DNA of 8,061 nucleotides from Haloquadratum sp. J07HQX50. Its GTDB lineage: Archaea; Halobacteriota; Halobacteria; Halobacteriales; Haloferacaceae. The notes under the pieces are model-generated. The model ran no database searches, had not been told where the DNA came from, and saw only the letters and a list, made by a program, of their open reading frames with translations. A program made the position numbers and the translations under genes. Numbering within the stretch: position 1 is the first letter of the stretch; every line of letters begins with the position of its first letter. Below are positions 6,755-8,061 of this stretch, in pieces. The DNA is taken from positions 548,674-556,734 of the forward strand of contig KE356562.1 of NCBI GenBank assembly GCA_000416005.1. Direction: 5' to 3'.

Positions 6755-7229
6755 CTATTGATACAAAAGCCACCTCACCAACCAGGGTACTGAGTGATTC
6801 ACTCTCCAATCGAATTTCTGTGTCGAGTGGTGGAACGCCCACCTGTGAACCGCGTCCAAGTGGGGAAAGCGTTCGCGGATTCCTTTGAGCTGCTCAAACA
6901 GCACACACATGCACTCATTCTCTGGAGCCACCTCAACGAGTCTGTTAGAGATGGTGTGAAGCATCTGCTCAAAGCGCCCGGTGAGGTGACTACGATAATT
7001 ATGATGTCAAGGCAGGGATAGAGATATGATTGGAATCGGCTTGACCGGCATTACCGTTCTTACTGCGCAGGCTTCGTCCGCACGCGGAGGTAGAGACAGT
7101 TTTTATTTTCGTCGTCGCGGAGTGTGGCTTCCTCATCTCATGTGGTTGAACAGGTATTTTCGGTGGTATGTCGCGCTGTTCGTCTGGAAAGACGAACCCT
7201 GCGGTGACTCGCTCGTCAGTGGTGGCGAG
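6755..7229 (-). pseudogene. tnpB: Broken internal fragment of IS1341-type tnpB
   Basis: Consecutive pieces in different frames line up, in order, with haloarchaeal TnpB. LATTDERVTAGFVFPDEQ (from 7229) shifts at about 7160 into KYLFNHMR, then shifts again into EATLRDDENKNCLYLRVRT (from 7131, stop at 7063), and after a gap resumes as LTGRFEQMLHTISNRLVEVA and VLFEQLKGIRERF (7006 to about 6824). The last contains the Glu of the second RuvC motif (FEQLKGIR; TnpB usually FEDLxxIR). The first RuvC motif is lost in the gap, and the third, with the zinc ribbon, is missing because resemblance ends near 6824, about 85 bases from the helicase start. It cannot encode an active nuclease. No guide-RNA-like end is seen beside it. 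Confidence 0.8.
6761..6768 (-). promoter_or_regulatory. Probable TATA box of the helicase gene
   Basis: TTTTGTAT on the minus strand is centred about 25 bases ahead of the ATG at 6739, consistent with a leaderless transcript. It is less AT-rich than the other two TATA boxes and overlaps the edge of the tnpB remnant, so the insertion may have supplied or moved part of the promoter. Confidence 0.45.
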
Positions 7230-7649
7230 TGCGCCGTAGCTGAGGTGACAATTCGAGCATCGGAGCTGGCTGAGTGTTTAGCAGACGTTCAGTTTCTGAT
7301 CGTCAGGACTGACCTGCCCGGCCGAGTGTGAAGTCAACGGTTTGAGACGCCGGAGGATGTCATCAACAGGAAGACGAATTTATTCCACAACTGAACTCGT
7401 GGGCTTTCTCGTTGAATTTGTGTAATCCTGCTCGATGGAGGAAATACGCATGCTGGAATGCAGGTTTTTATCCGCACAGTCATCAACGTCAGTGGAATAA
7501 CTCTCCGATGGTGTACGGGAAAGCGTGCTCGTTAAGTTGGCACACACCCGATCTGTATCATCATCTCGGAAATCAGCCTCAGTCGAACTCTAGATACCAC
7601 CCGCAAAGTATCACGGGTCGGGTGACCCGTGGAACTCTCACTGTACTCT
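7230..7649. other. Gene-free stretch upstream of the tnpB fragment
   Basis: I find no protein that I can support here. Open frames of about 70-165 codons exist on both strands but have low-complexity, His/Arg-rich or Ser-rich compositions unlike haloarchaeal proteins and no recognisable motif or promoter. The part next to 7229 may be the eroded N-terminal third of tnpB: DARIVT-like residues appear in another frame near 7260. The only structured item is the hairpin at 7612. Confidence 0.5.
7612..7631 (-). terminator. Hairpin after the aminotransferase gene
   Basis: CACGGGTC (7612-7619) and GACCCGTG (7624-7631) form a perfect eight-base stem with a four-base loop, about 20 bases past the aminotransferase stop on the minus strand. 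The GC-rich stem fits a transcript end or 3'-stabilising structure; the following minus-strand bases are only modestly T-rich. Confidence 0.45.
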
Positions 7650-8060
7650 TTAGATATATCCCGCCTGGTCGAGACGAGAGACTGCCTCCTGCAGCCGATC
7701 TGCAGAGGCAGCGTACGAGAGACGAGCATAGCCGGGAGAACCGAACGCTGACCCAGGCACTGTCGCAACATGTGCATCTTCGATGGCGCCTGCACACCAC
7801 GCTTGGTCATCGTCAGCTACGGGTAGCATCATATAAAATGCGCCATCTCCGACTGGGACATCGACATCATGTGCATCGAAGAGATTTGCCAGCATGTCGC
7901 GTCGTTTTCTAAATGCATCACGCATATCTGAGACAGCCTGGTCAGTGTTTTTCAGCGCTTCAACGCCTGCATGTTGGACAAAATTCACCGCACAAGACAC
8001 AGAATGTGAGTGGAGCTTTGCTGCCTGTGAGACGATCGATTCTGGCGCGTGAAGATACCC
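7650..8060 (-). CDS. Class I/II aminotransferase, C-terminal part (aspartate aminotransferase-like)
   Basis: This is a PLP-dependent transaminase of the AspC/AlaA type. The visible 136 residues are the C-terminal third of a family that is usually 370-400 long; the 5' part, including the PLP lysine, lies beyond the right edge. The fragment opens with GYLHAPESIVSQAAKLHSHS, corresponding to the stretch just after the PLP lysine, and continues with SCAVNFVQHAGVEAL. Later come the strand GAFYMMLPV, the loop VATVPGSAFG and YARLSYAAS, whose Arg binds the substrate alpha-carboxylate in this fold. It ends with the usual helix (RLQEAVSRL) at a TAA at 7650-7652. Downstream hairpin at 7612-7631. The substrate cannot be fixed from this part: aspartate, alanine or aromatic amino acids are all possible. 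Confidence 0.92.
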   Translation of the reverse strand, partial: GYLHAPESIVSQAAKLHSHSVSCAVNFVQHAGVEALKNTDQAVSDMRDAFRKRRDMLANLFDAHDVDVPVGDGAFYMMLPVADDDQAWCAGAIEDAHVATVPGSAFGSPGYARLSYAASADRLQEAVSRLDQAGYI

Positions 8061-8061
8061 A

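Noticed and set aside
6794..7021. Open frame on the plus strand that reads like a small protein
   Set aside because: The opposite strand carries clear TnpB sequence (HTISNRLVEVA, FEQLKGIR), so this is its shadow.
7330..7365. GGAGGATGTCATC on the plus strand, resembling another IS200/IS605 right end
   Set aside because: The bases before it do not form the expected hairpin and no tnpB remnant points toward it; the match is short and could be chance.
7412..7912. Open frame of 166 codons on the plus strand
   Set aside because: It overlaps the aminotransferase on the opposite strand, has an odd His/Arg/Gln-rich composition, and has no promoter or motif.
1..8061. CRISPR array, tRNA or rRNA genes
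   Set aside because: I saw no regularly spaced direct repeats, cloverleaf with T-loop consensus, or rRNA-like sequence on either strand.

Overview
The window looks haloarchaeal, most likely from a Haloquadratum-like organism of moderate GC. The evidence is: acidic proteins (Asp/Glu-rich tails and loops), AT-rich TATA boxes about 25 bases ahead of start codons with almost no leader, a Hel308-type helicase, a BtuD protein with the long C-terminal extension I associate with haloarchaeal BtuD, and several decayed IS200/IS605-IS1341-type elements. The species is inference; the archaeal and halophilic character is well supported.

Layout. Positions 1-2181 on the minus strand hold a two-gene ABC importer cassette, permease btuC followed by ATPase btuD, joined by a 4-base GTGA overlap; btuD runs off the left edge. 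Directly at the 5' end of btuC lies the end of an IS200/IS605-type element, including what looks like the 3' end of a TnpB guide RNA, so the start and leader of btuC appear to have been rewritten by an insertion. Positions 2471-2740 hold no gene. A leaderless thioredoxin with a charged N-terminal extension is at 2773-3210 (+). Positions 3266-3985 are a second IS200/IS605 remnant: a tnpB 3' end on the minus strand, a decayed tnpA on the plus strand with one catalytic His lost, and a hairpin near 3952. A leaderless polytopic membrane protein (4057-4692, +) converges on a Hel308-family helicase (4694-6739, -), with one base between the stop codons.

Positions 6755-7229 hold a third remnant, an internal piece of tnpB broken by several frameshifts. 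Positions 7230-7649 hold nothing I can assign except a terminator-like hairpin. The right edge (7650-8060, -) is the C-terminal third of a class I/II aminotransferase.

Functionally the living genes form separate units: vitamin B12 (or related metal-chelate) uptake, thiol redox, an unknown membrane protein, DNA repair helicase and amino acid metabolism. The accessory signal is the IS200/IS605 debris between them, three separate remnants in about 5 kb. I see no convincing new multi-gene system. The observations most worth checking are the IS end fused to btuC, the Rossmann-like tail of BtuD and the absence of a recognisable domain 5 in the helicase.
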